From positions 110,393,982 through 110,457,981 of the forward strand of contig NC_050097.1 in the NCBI RefSeq assembly GCF_902167145.1: 64,000 nt of DNA. The letters run 5' to 3'. The notes below the pieces were generated by a model. It saw only the letters and a program-made list of their open reading frames with translations, was not told the DNA's origin and made no database searches. Shown in pieces: positions 63,850-64,000 of the stretch; the first letter of the stretch is position 1; each line of letters begins with the position of its first letter. Source of the stretch: Zea mays (taxonomy: Eukaryota > Streptophyta > Magnoliopsida > Poales > Poaceae). The translations under genes were made by a program, and so were the position numbers.

Positions 63850-64000
63850 GTGAACTACAAGGCGGGAGGGAATCATTGGGTGTTAGATAGTGGATGCACT
63901 CAACACATGACCGGAGATATGAAAATGTTCACCCAATTGAGTGTGGAAGATTGCTCAAGTTATGATAGTATCACATTTGGAGATAATCGCAAAGGAAAGG
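63850..64000 (+). CDS. pol: Copia Pol, N-terminal 50 codons (window edge)
   Basis: Opens after TTTTGTAG with GTGAACTACAAGGCG and encodes NHWVLDSGCTQHMTG, the protease active site, then ITFGDNRKGK. No ATG at the start, as in the other Sirevirus-type element. Confidence 0.85.
   Translation, partial: MNYKAGGNHWVLDSGCTQHMTGDMKMFTQLSVEDCSSYDSITFGDNRKGK

Larger units (their letters stand above)
60171..64000 (+). mobile_element. Sirevirus-like copia element, 5' part (continues past window)
   Basis: 5' LTR 60171-61856, PBS, a broken gag and the start of pol. The LTR starts TGAATCATCTAGGCCCC, close to the start of the 16864 element, but the remainder differs. Left TSD candidate is GCGTG (60166-60170); the right end is outside the window. 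Confidence 0.88.

Overview
This window is plant nuclear DNA, almost certainly from maize or a very close relative. That inference rests on the retrotransposon types present (Sirevirus-type copia elements with CCGGACTGTCCGG palindromes, a Reina-like chromovirus, dense nesting) and on grass-like intron-exon genes. No database search was possible; every family name comes from reading motifs.

Host genes form a small fraction. At the left edge is the 5' part of a FAR1/FHY3-type gene (minus strand, 1-733). A complete seven-exon mitochondrial beta-cyanoalanine synthase/cysteine synthase gene lies at 12221-13959 (plus). Converging on it was a mitochondrial inner membrane protease subunit 2-like gene (minus, 41699-42509), whose last codons now sit 27 kb away at 14317-14338 because a gypsy element landed inside its final exon. 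Beyond it are the four 3'-terminal exons of an RNA-dependent RNA polymerase gene (minus, 43433-44544), whose upstream part is cut off by transposons.

The centre is a nest whose target-site duplications can all be read: a gypsy-type element (14339-41730, TSD GAGGC) contains a Sirevirus-type copia element (16864-40152, TSD GTGAT), which contains a CACTA transposon (19605-30095, TSD CTA). A 225-bp MITE sits in one gypsy LTR. The CACTA element has divergent transposase and TNPA/Ulp1-like genes, both broken. It also has an internal palindrome built from its own subterminal repeats and a 0.47-kb inverted repeat made of a B3-domain-like fragment. The copia element has a full-length pol frame with one lost catalytic aspartate, and a downstream env-like ORF.

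Left of the enzyme gene, a Mutator-like element (about 7911-11571) carries fragments resembling three unrelated host genes (SERRATE/ARS2, FAX/TMEM14, UBP1) and a 147-bp tandem array. The right third holds an intact Reina-like chromovirus with identical LTRs (44647-50098, TSD TAGGA), a scrambled zone of short-LTR copia and LINE pieces (50.1-58.6 kb), a solo LTR (58695-59923, TSD ACTGC), and the start of another Sirevirus-like element that runs off the right edge.

Host genes and elements interact in three visible ways: the gypsy insertion replaces the end of the protease-like reading frame with an LTR-encoded tail; the Reina insertion separates RDR exons from their 5' part; and the MULE and gypsy elements carry host gene pieces.
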